Positions 16,494 to 25,058 of a stretch of 64,000 nt of DNA are shown here, piece after piece; within the stretch, counting starts at the first letter, position 1; the number at the start of each line of letters is the position of its first letter. The stretch covers positions 1-64,000 of the forward strand of contig NZ_CP014311.1 in NCBI RefSeq assembly GCF_001557535.2, given 5' to 3'. Below the pieces are notes generated by a model that was not told the DNA's origin, did not search any database, and saw only the letters and a program-made list of their open reading frames with translations. This DNA comes from Burkholderia sp. PAMC 26561 (GTDB lineage Bacteria > Pseudomonadota > Gammaproteobacteria > Burkholderiales > Burkholderiaceae). A program made the translations under genes and the position numbers.

Positions 16494-17474
16494 TCAATTA
16501 TTCTCCGTGTGCTCAGCCTGCAGCGTCGACGCTGTCGTGTTCCTGATGAAATCGAGCAACAGATTGAAGTACGCGCCGGGGTCGCTGCCAGCGTCTTCCT
16601 CGTTCCACCTGTCGACATACCCCGAGGCCTTCGCGTCGAGTTTCACCCGCGGCAAAGTGCTTGTCTTGTAGATCCTCCATAGCCGTTGAAATTTTTCGAT
16701 CACTGCCCGGTCCGCTTCAGCTTTGAGCGATTCTGCGTGGAGCCGAGCTGACTCTGCGGCTGTCTTTTTTGCAAGCCTAGCCCTTTTCAACGCTTCCCAA
16801 TACAGCGATGTATTTTTTGCATGTTCCAACGCTTGCAGGTGCGCGAGTCGATATTGCATTGGCTCACGGAGGTTGTGCAGCCAGACTCGGCTCGAAAACG
16901 ACTCCCGTACAAAGGCTCGGAGGTTGGGCCAATCAACGTCGCGAGGGATACGCCACGCCTCGAGCTCCAAAGCGGATAGCCCAATTCGTGCAATTTTCGC
17001 GCGCTTGTCATCGTCAACTCGATGCGTGACAGCTACCTCAATGATTAGGTCTCGCCCTGAGACCAAGACGACGGCGTCCGCAACGATGTCCGCAATTCGC
17101 TCTTCCAGGCGCGGAGAGTTATAAGAAACACGACGCTCCTCCAGCACTGTTCGCGAGCTTTTTGTATGCCCGTTATAAGCCGCTGTCGCCTCTACTACCA
17201 GTTCTGGTACCGCGATTACGTCGCCGTCCGCGATGACCTGTTTGATGGCACGGTGCAGCGCCGTCTCTGCAGCAGTCGCGCAGCTTCCAGAAACGTCGTG
17301 AGCGAAGTGAAATACGTTGTGCGCTCCCTTCTTTGCGACAACTGCGCGATCGCAGGCCGCGCAAGAGCACCTGCATGCGCGGCCACGATCAACCTCTGAA
17401 ACGTGCACGATTCTCCCATCGCGGTCGACTGCGAATCTCGCCTCGAGCCCAAATCTTTGTGGTGGAGTGTTCAA
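16494..17474 (-). CDS. CoiA-like competence/nuclease family protein
   Basis: 326 residues. The N-terminal zinc site is CRCSCAACDRAVVAKKG followed by HNVFHFAHD, with the spacing known for CoiA. A PD-(D/E)xK-type nuclease core follows: ADIVADAVVLVSGRDLIIEV, with an Asp and then E-x-V where many members have E-x-K, so activity is uncertain. The C-terminal third is a long charged helix. CoiA helps recombination during natural transformation; plasmid members have unknown roles. Confidence 0.75.
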   Translation of the reverse strand: MNTPPQRFGLEARFAVDRDGRIVHVSEVDRGRACRCSCAACDRAVVAKKGAHNVFHFAHDVSGSCATAAETALHRAIKQVIADGDVIAVPELVVEATAAYNGHTKSSRTVLEERRVSYNSPRLEERIADIVADAVVLVSGRDLIIEVAVTHRVDDDKRAKIARIGLSALELEAWRIPRDVDWPNLRAFVRESFSSRVWLHNLREPMQYRLAHLQALEHAKNTSLYWEALKRARLAKKTAAESARLHAESLKAEADRAVIEKFQRLWRIYKTSTLPRVKLDAKASGYVDRWNEEDAGSDPGAYFNLLLDFIRNTTASTLQAEHTENN

Positions 17475-17907
17475 CGTATTTATTTCAGCCCGCCTTCGTC
17501 ATTTGTCATAGGGCCGAGATTAGTCGTTCAATGGACCATATTTCACTTCCCGTGGCGCGCGAAACAACTTGTGGCGCTACAGGGCTAGCCAGTCAAGCCA
17601 GGGGCTGGTCATGGCGTGGTAGCTCATGATCAAACCAAGTAGAACTGCGGCCGTGAGTTCGACTTTCAGCGAAGCGCGATATCGATATGCTGCGCAAAGG
17701 TACTCGATGGGGGTCATTGGGATTCTCAGGTAAGGCGCCCGGCTAAAGTGCGAGGCGTTGACTCATCATGACGCGTGGGCGGCGTTGTCAAGGAAACGCC
17801 TGGCCGACCGTGGCGTGCGGCAAGATAATTGGCGGGAAGGCGAAACGGTGAAGTGCTGGTCAGTTGCGACGGAAAACTCCTGTTTTCCGTCAAAATGTCA
17901 GTTAAGG
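17475..17907. other. Intergenic region, nothing clear
   Basis: About 430 bp. It contains the start region of the CoiA-like gene and ends at the stop of the Lar-like gene. No gene, repeat or terminator stands out. Confidence 0.35.
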
Positions 17908-18582
17908 CTACCAGCGGCTGCGCTCGGGCAGATCATCTACAGCGGCGGCGATCCGTGTTTCGAAACTGCAGTCGTCGTCGCCGCCCGTCGCTGGGATGCG
18001 CGGAAACTGTACGGAAGCGATGCTGTCGATATAGACGAATTTGGCGAGTTGTACCAACGTCCGGAAACGGGCTGCGTCTTTGAGCACCGGATCGACCGGC
18101 CAAAAGTCTCGCATTGTTATTTTACTGTCGACGACTTTTTGAGCGAGCATCCCGAAGATCGGCCCGCGTGTTTCCCAGTCTTCAGTGGTACGCGACAGCA
18201 GATCCAGAATGTAGGGAATATCGACTGCAGAGATTTCTTTTCGAGCAAGGTCGAGTAAATCACCTTTCGTTGCAGCGGGTCGATTGAATCGCGTATTCCA
18301 TATGACACCGGCGCGATCCAGTGCGGCATTCCTGTCAGTTCCGATCGGCTCCCACGGGGTTTGCATTCCGCAGTCTTCGCATGCAATACACACGACCTGC
18401 TCGGTCGGCGGTTCTTCGGGCGGACGTGGTTCCGTGTCACCCATTCTCAAGGCGCGTCCAGCACCGGTGCCCCACTTGGATAAATCCAGTTGAGGTCTTG
18501 ATGGCCTGTCTATCACGCGTTGCGACCAGCCAAAGGACCAATTGCCGCCACAATGAGCGCATGGGAAAAGTTCGTCGGTCAT
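17908..18582 (-). CDS. Lar-like zinc-ribbon protein with extra C-terminal domain
   Basis: 224 residues. The first 95 match the restriction-alleviation protein Lar family: FPCAHCGGNW, then a second pair in VCIACEDCGMQ and the final ALDRAGVIWNTR helix. Lar from Rac prophage weakens type I restriction, so this may be an anti-restriction gene that helps entry into a new host. The next 130 residues (KGDLLDLARKEISAV...) are unlike Lar, and their role is unknown. Start chosen at ATG 18582. Confidence 0.65.
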   Translation of the reverse strand: MTDELFPCAHCGGNWSFGWSQRVIDRPSRPQLDLSKWGTGAGRALRMGDTEPRPPEEPPTEQVVCIACEDCGMQTPWEPIGTDRNAALDRAGVIWNTRFNRPAATKGDLLDLARKEISAVDIPYILDLLSRTTEDWETRGPIFGMLAQKVVDSKITMRDFWPVDPVLKDAARFRTLVQLAKFVYIDSIASVQFPRIPATGGDDDCSFETRIAAAVDDLPERSRW

Positions 18583-18700
18583 TGGCTAAAAGTTATGATT
18601 TCAGTTTCGGCGAATTGTCAGATTAATTGATATCGCCCTGCCTATATTGGCCGAAGAAATGTTCCCACAATTAGCCCAACGTCGAAAGCTTATTTTAATG

Positions 18701-19090
18701 TCATGCACGTCGATCGGCGATGTGGTTATAGGCTTCATGACTTAAAAGCTGCAATGGTCGAAGCGTTGGTGCGTCAAAAAGTAGACGGTACGAGCGGCCA
18801 ACAGGAACGGAGATAACCTGTCCCGCACACGAACGCAGGGGCTTTCCATTAAGCGCGAGTGGATGCTCGCCTGCGCTGACCTTGCGAAGGATCTCCCGCG
18901 CCTGCTGTTGAACCGCCCGTAGGTGGGTCACCATCGATAGGTCGACGTGATCATCTTCAGCGGCGCGCTGTTTCTTTTCCCGGGCTTTTTCCCGCGCTAG
19001 CTTTTCAGTCTGTCTGGATTTTTCTGCGGCCGTGCAGGCGTGACAATACTGGCCTTTGCCGATGTGTCCGCAAGAGAACGTGCGCTTCAT
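18701..19090 (-). CDS. Zinc-ribbon protein CGHxGxGxYCHxC type
   Basis: 129 residues. Residues 5-20 read FSCGHIGKGQYCHACT, a Cys/His zinc knuckle common in short plasmid proteins. A charged helix follows to about residue 50, then a small alpha/beta domain with VPVGRSYRLLFDAPTL, which resembles the final strands of RelE/ParE-type toxins. I would not call it a toxin, as no antitoxin lies beside it. Confidence 0.5.
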   Translation of the reverse strand: MKRTFSCGHIGKGQYCHACTAAEKSRQTEKLAREKAREKKQRAAEDDHVDLSMVTHLRAVQQQAREILRKVSAGEHPLALNGKPLRSCAGQVISVPVGRSYRLLFDAPTLRPLQLLSHEAYNHIADRRA

Positions 19091-19140
19091 AACGTGAATG
19101 GTGCGAAATTGGATGATCTCATTGCACCACGAAGGGGGCG

Positions 19141-19464
19141 CTAGTCAAGCGTCGGAACGTCACTCATTAGTGTGCTTTTCTGAATCGTTTGTCGATCATC
19201 GAGCGCGGCGGAGAGGGTGGCGATTAGGTCGTTAGCTTGCGTTAGTCGCTGGTCCAGCCGCGCGATATTCGCCAAGGCCGATGCGTATTGTTCCGAGAGC
19301 ATTTCGAGCGCCCAGAACGCCGAAAGGGCGGCGCCGCAGTTGCCGCAGGTGACGATGCCGCCGTGGCGGTCGAGCTTGATGTGCCGATGAGCGCATTCGC
19401 CTGGTCGGTGAGTGCGCTCGTCCCGGGTGACTCGGAACTTCCTGATATCGACGACCTTGCTCAC
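19141..19464 (-). CDS. Small zinc-ribbon plus coiled-coil protein (107 aa)
   Basis: Start overlaps the stop of the Gp37/Gp68-like gene. Residues 24-50 form a CxxH/CxxC ribbon (ECAHRHIKLD...VTCGNCGAAL), then a predicted helix with heptads (EMLSEQYASALANIARL). Function unknown, but the overlap argues for cooperation with the radical-SAM-like gene before it. Confidence 0.55.
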   Translation of the reverse strand: MSKVVDIRKFRVTRDERTHRPGECAHRHIKLDRHGGIVTCGNCGAALSAFWALEMLSEQYASALANIARLDQRLTQANDLIATLSAALDDRQTIQKSTLMSDVPTLD

Positions 19465-20597
19465 GCGGTCGCGGGAATCGATGAAGGTGTGGATGCCGCC
19501 GCGCTCTCGGGCGACTCATCGTGTTGCCGAGCATCCAGCACGCGTCCCGACGCGCTCTTGCCAAACCATCCCATAACGGCAACGTGCTCGACTATTTGCC
19601 CGTTTTTATCGGTTGGCGGTTCGCCGATATGGTTCGACCAGACCCCGTCGTCGTCAACGATCCAGCACAAGCCATGGCTACCTGTTCGGGCATCGACCCA
19701 GGCGTGTGCATGGCGCTCTTCGCCGTAATGTGTGTAGTGATCTTCGTTCGCAAACTCGCTCCATTCTCCCCACTGCTTAAACGTGAACGGGACGGCCGCG
19801 ACGCGACACTGATCGCGGATCGATTTTGGCCATGCGGGATGCATAGGTCGCGCATGGTGCCCGCTCTCGCCGCCCACAATTACCCAATCGATGCCGGCGT
19901 CGTATCCTGTCCAACTCCCACGCTCGCCGCAGCGCGGACAGAGTGGCTCATGTTGTCCATGGTCGAGGACGGTTTCGATCTCGCTCTCGAGTACGTACCG
20001 AGTATCGAGGCAAACGTCCGGGCAGTGAACGCCGGTGGGCGTCAGAAACCGGCGAAGGTCGATCGGGCCCAGCATTGGCTCGATCGACAAGAAGCGTATC
20101 GCCGCAGGGACCTCAAATAATTTTGGGATGTCTCGGTCCGCTTCGGCCTGATTGACGACAGTCGCGCCAATCCAGACGTTGGACCAGCCATCTTCCCAAT
20201 CTGCGGGCAACATGCTGGGGACGTTGCCGATTCGCTTGGTGAGCAGGAGCCAGTCGAGTTCGGGGGTGTGCCGAATCAACGCGAAAAGGTCCGCGCGCCA
20301 CTGAGGGTCCACCGCGGTATCGAACACGTCGGCAAGACTCGAGCAGAAGACGCGTTGCCGATGACCGTGCTTGGCGAAGTAGGCTTCGTGTTCCGCGGCC
20401 CATTTGCGGGGCTTTGACCAATTGGACGCGCTGGTACGCCGCCGGGGTGCCCCCGCTCCCCAATTGACTGCGACGCCACCAGCAAAGCGGGCATTGCGCG
20501 CTTCCGCGTAGCAATTGTCGCACCCAGGGCCGACCTTTTGACAACCTTCCCACGGATTGAACGTATGTGAGGCCCAATCGATCTTGGTGTTTTTCAT
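19461..20597 (-). CDS. Phage Gp37/Gp68 family protein (DUF5131), radical-SAM-like
   Basis: 378 residues. The typical opening is KIDWASHTFNPWEGCQKVG, followed by PGCDNCYAEARN: three cysteines in a C-x(5)-C-x-x-C arrangement like a variant iron-sulfur cluster site. Other family hallmarks are VFCSSLADVFD, DWLLLTKRIGN, WIGATV, RFLSIEPMLGPI and WVIVGGESG. The family occurs on phages and plasmids with unknown chemistry, often beside three-Cys-motif partners, absent here. Residues about 200-235 hold an added Cys pair (CPRC), suggesting an inserted zinc ribbon. Confidence 0.85.
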   Translation of the reverse strand: MKNTKIDWASHTFNPWEGCQKVGPGCDNCYAEARNARFAGGVAVNWGAGAPRRRTSASNWSKPRKWAAEHEAYFAKHGHRQRVFCSSLADVFDTAVDPQWRADLFALIRHTPELDWLLLTKRIGNVPSMLPADWEDGWSNVWIGATVVNQAEADRDIPKLFEVPAAIRFLSIEPMLGPIDLRRFLTPTGVHCPDVCLDTRYVLESEIETVLDHGQHEPLCPRCGERGSWTGYDAGIDWVIVGGESGHHARPMHPAWPKSIRDQCRVAAVPFTFKQWGEWSEFANEDHYTHYGEERHAHAWVDARTGSHGLCWIVDDDGVWSNHIGEPPTDKNGQIVEHVAVMGWFGKSASGRVLDARQHDESPESAAASTPSSIPATA

Positions 20598-20640
20598 GCT
20601 GTGTTCCTCGCTGGTCGGCGCATGGCATCGGCGCAGACAT

Positions 20641-21315
20641 TCATGCGCGGCCGCCGATTTGAACCGCGGTCGTCAATTGACGGGTGGGCCGATACGCGCC
20701 GTCGGAATTTGTCGCGCGCCGAGCGAACAGCGCGTATGCACCGTCCTCTGCTTCCTGGATTTGGAGAAGCATCCATCCGTCACCGGCAGGCGGTGTCGGG
20801 ATCCACGCGGAAAAATCTAACGCTTCGCTCATTTTTTCTTTGGCATCGAGCGCAAGTGCCTCAGACTCGAGATCGACTAACTTGGTCTCTAATCCAAACG
20901 CTCCAAGCAGCTTGTCGAGGCGCACGTCTTCATCGCACGCGGGCAAGCCGGGATGATTGAAAAAGCCCTGATGGTCTCGAACGATCGTCAGGGGAGCAAG
21001 TAAGGCGTCGGTGAAACCTTCGAGCGTGGGCTGACCGATTTGAGCCGAGGGAACTGCCGCGCCGGAAGCCTGAAGAAGCGCGTTGTGCCGCATGCCATCG
21101 AGAAAGACCGCCTTCGCGAAATCGACAATTTGTTCCGTACGCTGCTCGGGAATCGAGATATGAGCGAGGCCGGCGGCGACGTTTTGAAGATTGATTGTTA
21201 CCGCCCATGCGGCGAACTCTGCCTCCTGGGTCGACGCTCCAGACGTACATTCACGCATCTGAGATTTCGCGGTCATATCATGTTGTTCTACGTTGTGAAA
21301 GTTTTTGGAGTTCAT
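20641..21315 (-). CDS. Hypothetical protein (224 aa)
   Basis: Soluble protein beginning MNSKNFHNVEQHDM; internal starts at 21276 and 21258 are possible. A mostly helical body is followed by a C-terminal beta stretch (FSAWIPTPPAGDGWMLLQIQ...YALFARR) that recalls small DUF551-like domains. No function can be given. It sits in the minus-strand block of small plasmid genes, 22 bp after the next gene upstream. Confidence 0.5.
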   Translation of the reverse strand: MNSKNFHNVEQHDMTAKSQMRECTSGASTQEAEFAAWAVTINLQNVAAGLAHISIPEQRTEQIVDFAKAVFLDGMRHNALLQASGAAVPSAQIGQPTLEGFTDALLAPLTIVRDHQGFFNHPGLPACDEDVRLDKLLGAFGLETKLVDLESEALALDAKEKMSEALDFSAWIPTPPAGDGWMLLQIQEAEDGAYALFARRATNSDGAYRPTRQLTTAVQIGGRA

Positions 21316-21336
21316 GGGTATTCCTCTTAAGTCGGC

Positions 21337-21816
21337 CTAGGCCACGGCGTCGGCGAAACCGTCGCTCATGGCAAAGAGGACACGCGAGATCGTGGCGTCG
21401 CGTCGATAGGTGGACTCGACGCTCATGAGGTAGGTACGAAAAGCCGCGTCATCGGAAAGAGTGCCGATGATGGGGCGATGGGCGATCCGCACGTCATTGG
21501 GAGCGTAGGCGGCTCGTGTCAGCGCCGCATGAGACGCGCTGTCAGGCAGCCACCAACGATTCCAACGAAGCGTAAAGCCCAGCCAGGACGATGCATCGCG
21601 CAACTCCTCCCACGTCGCCTGGAAGTCTAGAATCGCCCCGAGAGAACTGAAGAAGACCGTGCGCAGGCACATATCGTCAGCTGCTGCGACGACGATTTGT
21701 TTGCGGTTTTCGTCAACCGGGTCAGTGGAGCTGGCCAGCGCGAGTGCGGGATACGCCATTTGCCAATCGGCGCCGCGAGCAACGGCTCGTTGAAGAAAAA
21801 ACGAAGGGGCGTGCAT
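21337..21816 (-). CDS. Hypothetical protein (159 aa)
   Basis: Soluble, Trp-rich (WQMAYPALAL, WEELRDASSWLGFTLRWNRWWLP). No family recognised. It follows the DUF1173-like genes and precedes the 224-residue protein in the same direction. Confidence 0.5.
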   Translation of the reverse strand: MHAPSFFLQRAVARGADWQMAYPALALASSTDPVDENRKQIVVAAADDMCLRTVFFSSLGAILDFQATWEELRDASSWLGFTLRWNRWWLPDSASHAALTRAAYAPNDVRIAHRPIIGTLSDDAAFRTYLMSVESTYRRDATISRVLFAMSDGFADAVA

Positions 21817-21884
21817 GGGGTGTCCTCGTTGGTTAGTTAGGCCCGTTTGAGCGCTTCCTTCAACCTACGCCACGCGCCTAAAAG

Positions 21885-22328
21885 TCAAGCCGCAGCCGGC
21901 AAGCGAACCGACGCTAAATGAGCCGGTGGAACCCATTCGATGCAGGGCGTACGGTTTTGGGAGTAGATCGCTTGCTTCTGTTCCTTTCTTCGGCGGTACC
22001 CGTCGTGAGATTCCATGCCGTAGACTTCGATTGCCGTTGGCACGGGCGTATCCACCAGTACGAAGTCGGGCAGCATCTCTTCGCCTGGCAGGAGCCGCAA
22101 GGGCTTATAGAAGCGCCGACCGTCAGCGACAAGCCGGTTGGCCATCGCGACCTCATAACTGGAATCGCAGGGGATAAACGCTTTACTGCATAGCTGCACG
22201 GCGAGATCGATGACGCGTAGATTGCCGTCCTTTGTGCGCTCGAGAAGCAGTACTGCGATGACGCGCGCTTCGGCGTTGCCGATCATCGACCATGCGTAAC
22301 GAAATGACTTCGCTGCTTTTCCGATCAC
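21885..22328 (-). pseudogene. DUF1173-like protein, C-terminal part (separated by frame break)
   Basis: 147 codons in a different frame from the gene to its right, opening with GTG at a 4-base GTGA overlap. It begins GKAAKSFRYAWSM and carries family hallmarks FYKPLRLLPGEEMLPDFVL and AIEVYGMESHDGYRRR, then EKQAIY. In intact DUF1173 proteins known to me these follow directly on the part encoded upstream. An AAGGAC a few bases before the GTG could allow independent translation, so two subunits from one ancestor is the alternative. Confidence 0.6.
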
Positions 22329-23095
22329 GTCCTTCGCTGCGAAAACGATTCGAATGTCTGACGGATTTTGACGACAAAGCTGTATTTGGAGGGGTCGATC
22401 GATTTTATTTCCGCGATGACGATGCCGCGCTCAGAGGCATCGGCGGTGGTTTGAATGCGCGCAAGAAATTCTTCGAGCTCAGCCTTGATCGCCGTCTGCT
22501 GCGATTCTTCGTACCGGCGCATGACATGCACGACCTCCTGGATCGGACGGCCGTTCAGTTTGCCCTCGCCCAACTGCGCGAGCACCCGCGCATTACAGGT
22601 GCCCCAGTTTCGCTGGGCGCCACCAGACCATTGATTAAGCCGAGCGTCTGTCCAGATACGCTGCAGGAAACCAAGCAAAGGCGCGCTGCGGCGGCCTGCC
22701 GCGCGCGTGGGCGTTGATCCACCGGAAGGCGACACTCGATCAACTGTCCGGACACTCAAGGAAATGTCGAGCTTCGCGTTCAGGCCGTCGGGCGTGTTTC
22801 GAATGGCGTCCTGGGCAGTGGCGCCAGATTCGCCACCGGGACTGGACTCGGAGAAGAATGGGCAGGTATTCGCGTCGTGTTTGGCGCCTTCGTCGGGCCA
22901 GCGGGCGAGATGGAAGAGTTTCCCGTACCGTCTAATCACCAGTCGCAGCGGTGACGAAACAGACCTTGGTTTGCAGCCGCACACCGCGTAGCCCGGGCTC
23001 TTCTTAGCACGTTCTAGGTTCAGTGCAAATCGAGCCGGGTTGTCTTGCACCTCTTCGAGAGGCTGGCTGATACCGTCGAACGATATGAGGGGCAT
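22325..23095 (-). pseudogene. DUF1173-like protein, N-terminal part (separated by frame break)
   Basis: 256 codons, beginning MPLISFDGISQPLEEVQDN. It contains a Cys/His pattern (CGCKPR...CPFF) like a zinc site and the family stretch TCNARVLAQLGEGKLNGRP. It ends FESFSQRRT at a TGA that overlaps the GTG of the next frame. The combined length, about 400, matches an intact DUF1173 protein. DUF1173 is common on plasmids and ICEs and has no known activity. Confidence 0.6.
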
Positions 23096-23529
23096 TGGAA
23101 GCGCCTATGCGCGGTGGGGTAGTGGTCAAGCAAACAAACACCCGGTCGGTGCAGCGTCGCCGGCCTACCAAATTTTCAACGGTCATGAGGCGGACGAGTG
23201 ACCGAAACGTGCGAGAAAACATACGCTATTCGGAATCTGCGTAGATCCGAAGCGGGATGCATGAAGCCTTGGACCTACTTCTGACGTATTTCGGTAGAGT
23301 CGCTAGACCATAGTCGACCGCTCAATGACCTGGAAGATGCAATGCCGACTCAAGCCATGACTGGCATGGAGACACAGACAGATATCCACAACCTTGCCCA
23401 CACAATCTGTGGACAACCGCTGCTGGACGGCAAGCCGTGCGAATAGATTTCAACGAAAAGGAGGTGGTTTTTCTAAGCTTTTCGGCAAACGGCGAGGGAC
23501 CGAAAGCTATAAAGTACCATTTCCAACCC
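23096..23529. other. Intergenic region with DnaA-box-like pair
   Basis: Divergent region of about 430 bp between the DUF1173-like gene and the forward block. It has two inverted DnaA-like boxes (23382-23416), then an inverted repeat AGCTTTTCGG...CCGAAAGCT around 23476-23509 just before the TAAAGT (23510-23515) of the leader element. Confidence 0.5.
23382..23416. promoter_or_regulatory. Pair of inverted DnaA-box-like sites
   Basis: ATATCCACA at 23382-23390 and the complement of TTGTCCACA at 23408-23416, each one base from TTATCCACA, spaced by 17 bases. May mark an origin or a DnaA-controlled promoter. Confidence 0.4.
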
Positions 23530-23550
23530 GCGCTTATCTGCGCATCGATA
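23530..23550 (+). promoter_or_regulatory. GCG stem-loop plus ATCGA element, copy 3
   Basis: Stem GCGC/GCGC, loop TTATCT, then ATCGATA. TAAAGT lies 14 nt upstream, same as copy 1. Confidence 0.6.
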
Positions 23551-23552
23551 CC

Positions 23553-23598
23553 GCGCCGTTAGGCAGTTCTGACCGCGCATTCCCTTTGATTTTTTTAG
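23553..23598 (+). terminator. Terminator-like hairpin within the leader
   Basis: Stem GCGC, mismatch, GTTAG pairing with CTGAC and GCGC, then a T-rich run ending in seven T. It lies between the stem-loop and the four-part element of the 149-codon gene. Confidence 0.5.
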
Positions 23599-23603
23599 AC
23601 AAT

Positions 23604-23641
23604 CCCGCAGGGGCACAGCCCCTTCGAGGACTTGCGCCTGC
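23604..23641 (+). promoter_or_regulatory. Four-part alternative-fold leader element, copy 3
   Basis: GCAGG (23607-23611) can pair with CCTGC (23637-23641), or its bases join the GGGGC/GCCCC hairpin. Nearly identical to the element at 24143, so the two leaders were duplicated. TGGAG follows after about 11 nt. Confidence 0.6.
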
Positions 23642-23661
23642 ATTTTCAAATGGAGAATCAC

Positions 23662-24111
23662 ATGCAGGCTTTCAATAACTACACCAAAGTCTGGAGCCAG
23701 GTTCAACCTCTCATGAGGGCCAAGCTCACGCTTATACGAAGCGGTCTTGCCGAGCGGATACCCAATCTACTCGGCGAGATATACGAAGGCGGCGATGAAG
23801 AGTCCCGTCTGAGCCTAGACATCTTTTCGGACTCGCTGTGCATCATCAGTTTGGATTTCACATTGCTGGATGCAACCGTTAACGGCGAGGAGTCGAACGG
23901 ATTTGGCATCAGTCTTTCGGTTACTGGTTATGCGGCACTTGCGCTGGGCGGATACATGCCCAAGGCGTACACGCCAGAGGCGTTCACTGACGACGTTTCT
24001 GAAATCGTCGACCGTATAGAAGCGCTCGACACAGAAGCGTTCGTGCAGCACGTGTGCGACGAGGCGCTCACCCACGAAGGGTTGCTGCGTGAAATCGCTC
24101 AAGCTGGTTAA
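23662..24111 (+). CDS. Hypothetical protein (149 aa)
   Basis: ATG at 23662 after TGGAGAATC. Begins MQAFNNYTKVWSQVQP. Soluble, acidic, with an alpha/beta pattern. No family recognised. It shares a near-identical leader with the following gene, so the two are under common control. Confidence 0.6.
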   Translation: MQAFNNYTKVWSQVQPLMRAKLTLIRSGLAERIPNLLGEIYEGGDEESRLSLDIFSDSLCIISLDFTLLDATVNGEESNGFGISLSVTGYAALALGGYMPKAYTPEAFTDDVSEIVDRIEALDTEAFVQHVCDEALTHEGLLREIAQAG

Positions 24112-24142
24112 GCGATTCACTTTTAGAGTTTTCTTCAATTAT

Positions 24143-24179
24143 CCCGCAGGGGCACCGCCCCCTGTGGGCGTGCGCCTGC
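24143..24179 (+). promoter_or_regulatory. Four-part alternative-fold leader element, copy 4
   Basis: CCCGCAGGGG can pair with CCCCTGTGGG (10 bp, one G-T) or its GCAGG with CCTGC downstream. Same skeleton as 23604. TTGGAG follows. Confidence 0.6.
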
Positions 24180-24202
24180 TCATTTCCTTTTTGGAGATCT
24201 GC

Positions 24203-24997
24203 ATGTTCACAAATCTGGTTCATCTGTTCAAAACGGCGCAGGACGCGGCCGAACGCGCTTATGGCAATGTCCTGGCAGCGGAAAAAGAAGCCTTCGCTGA
24301 TCTTGGCGCGGGGTACACCGCCATGAACACCCGAAGTTCCTACGCTACTGAACGGGAGTTGCAGGAGTTCTGCAGCCGCCTCACCGGGCGCTTGGTGATG
24401 GAGGCATCCCGCAAGTTCGCGCCTGGATCCGGGCGGCTCGATATCGATAAAGATGCCGAGCTCAAGCGATTCGGCTTGGATGTCGGAAAGGTGCTCGAAG
24501 CGGGGAAGCTTCCAGATCTCGACGGCTTTTGGCAACACCTTGAGAAGACTTACGCGGGCGATGCCGGCCGTGAGGTCGCGTTTTCACAAGCTGCGAAGGC
24601 GATCATCAACGGCTTCTGGTTGAAGCCCGACTCGCAGATCAAGCGCACGAGCAGTGCTGTCGTGCTTGAAAAGCGCGTCTCGTCCGAAGTGTCTTTCCGC
24701 TCTTCCGGGAAACGACGCATTCACTATGGATCGACGCAAACTCTTGCGCTGACGTTTGACGGGTTAGCGACGTTTGCGTTCAAGCACGAGTTCGGCGCTT
24801 TGGGCCAGCACCTCAAGCACTGCAACGTGAGCGATCTCGAATTCGAAACCCGCCAAAAGATGTCCTTCAACGGACTTGACGTCGTGATGTTCAACGACAA
24901 ATGGCAGTTCAAGTTCTCGCATCAGGTCGGTGACGCCTTGTCACTGTTCGTGAGCGAGTACGGCGCTGAACATCTTGCTTCGCGCGACCGGTACTGA
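24203..24997 (+). CDS. DUF4942-like protein beside a DNA methyltransferase
   Basis: 264 residues from ATG 24203 (TTGGAG upstream). The middle and end recall DUF4942, a family that pairs with N6-adenine methyltransferase genes on plasmids: FWQHLEKTYAG, then INGFWL, and the final beta segment VVMFNDKWQFKF. I hold this by pattern memory and by the gene order, not by a search. Function unknown. Confidence 0.5.
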   Translation: MFTNLVHLFKTAQDAAERAYGNVLAAEKEAFADLGAGYTAMNTRSSYATERELQEFCSRLTGRLVMEASRKFAPGSGRLDIDKDAELKRFGLDVGKVLEAGKLPDLDGFWQHLEKTYAGDAGREVAFSQAAKAIINGFWLKPDSQIKRTSSAVVLEKRVSSEVSFRSSGKRRIHYGSTQTLALTFDGLATFAFKHEFGALGQHLKHCNVSDLEFETRQKMSFNGLDVVMFNDKWQFKFSHQVGDALSLFVSEYGAEHLASRDRY

Positions 24998-25018
24998 CCG
25001 GCGTGCTTTTCCTTTCTG

Positions 25019-25039
25019 ACCCGCTTCGGCGGGTCTTTT
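25019..25039 (+). terminator. Intrinsic terminator 20 nt before the next start codon
   Basis: ACCCGC/GCGGGT with a TTCG loop, then CTTTTC. The ribosome site GTGGAG of the next gene follows within 5 nt. Confidence 0.75.
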
Positions 25040-25058
25040 CATTTGTGGAGTGTCATTC

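Noticed and set aside
19685..19700. GGCATCGACCC string resembling the leader motif
   Set aside because: It is inside the Gp37/Gp68-like coding region and has no -10 or stem at the right distance.
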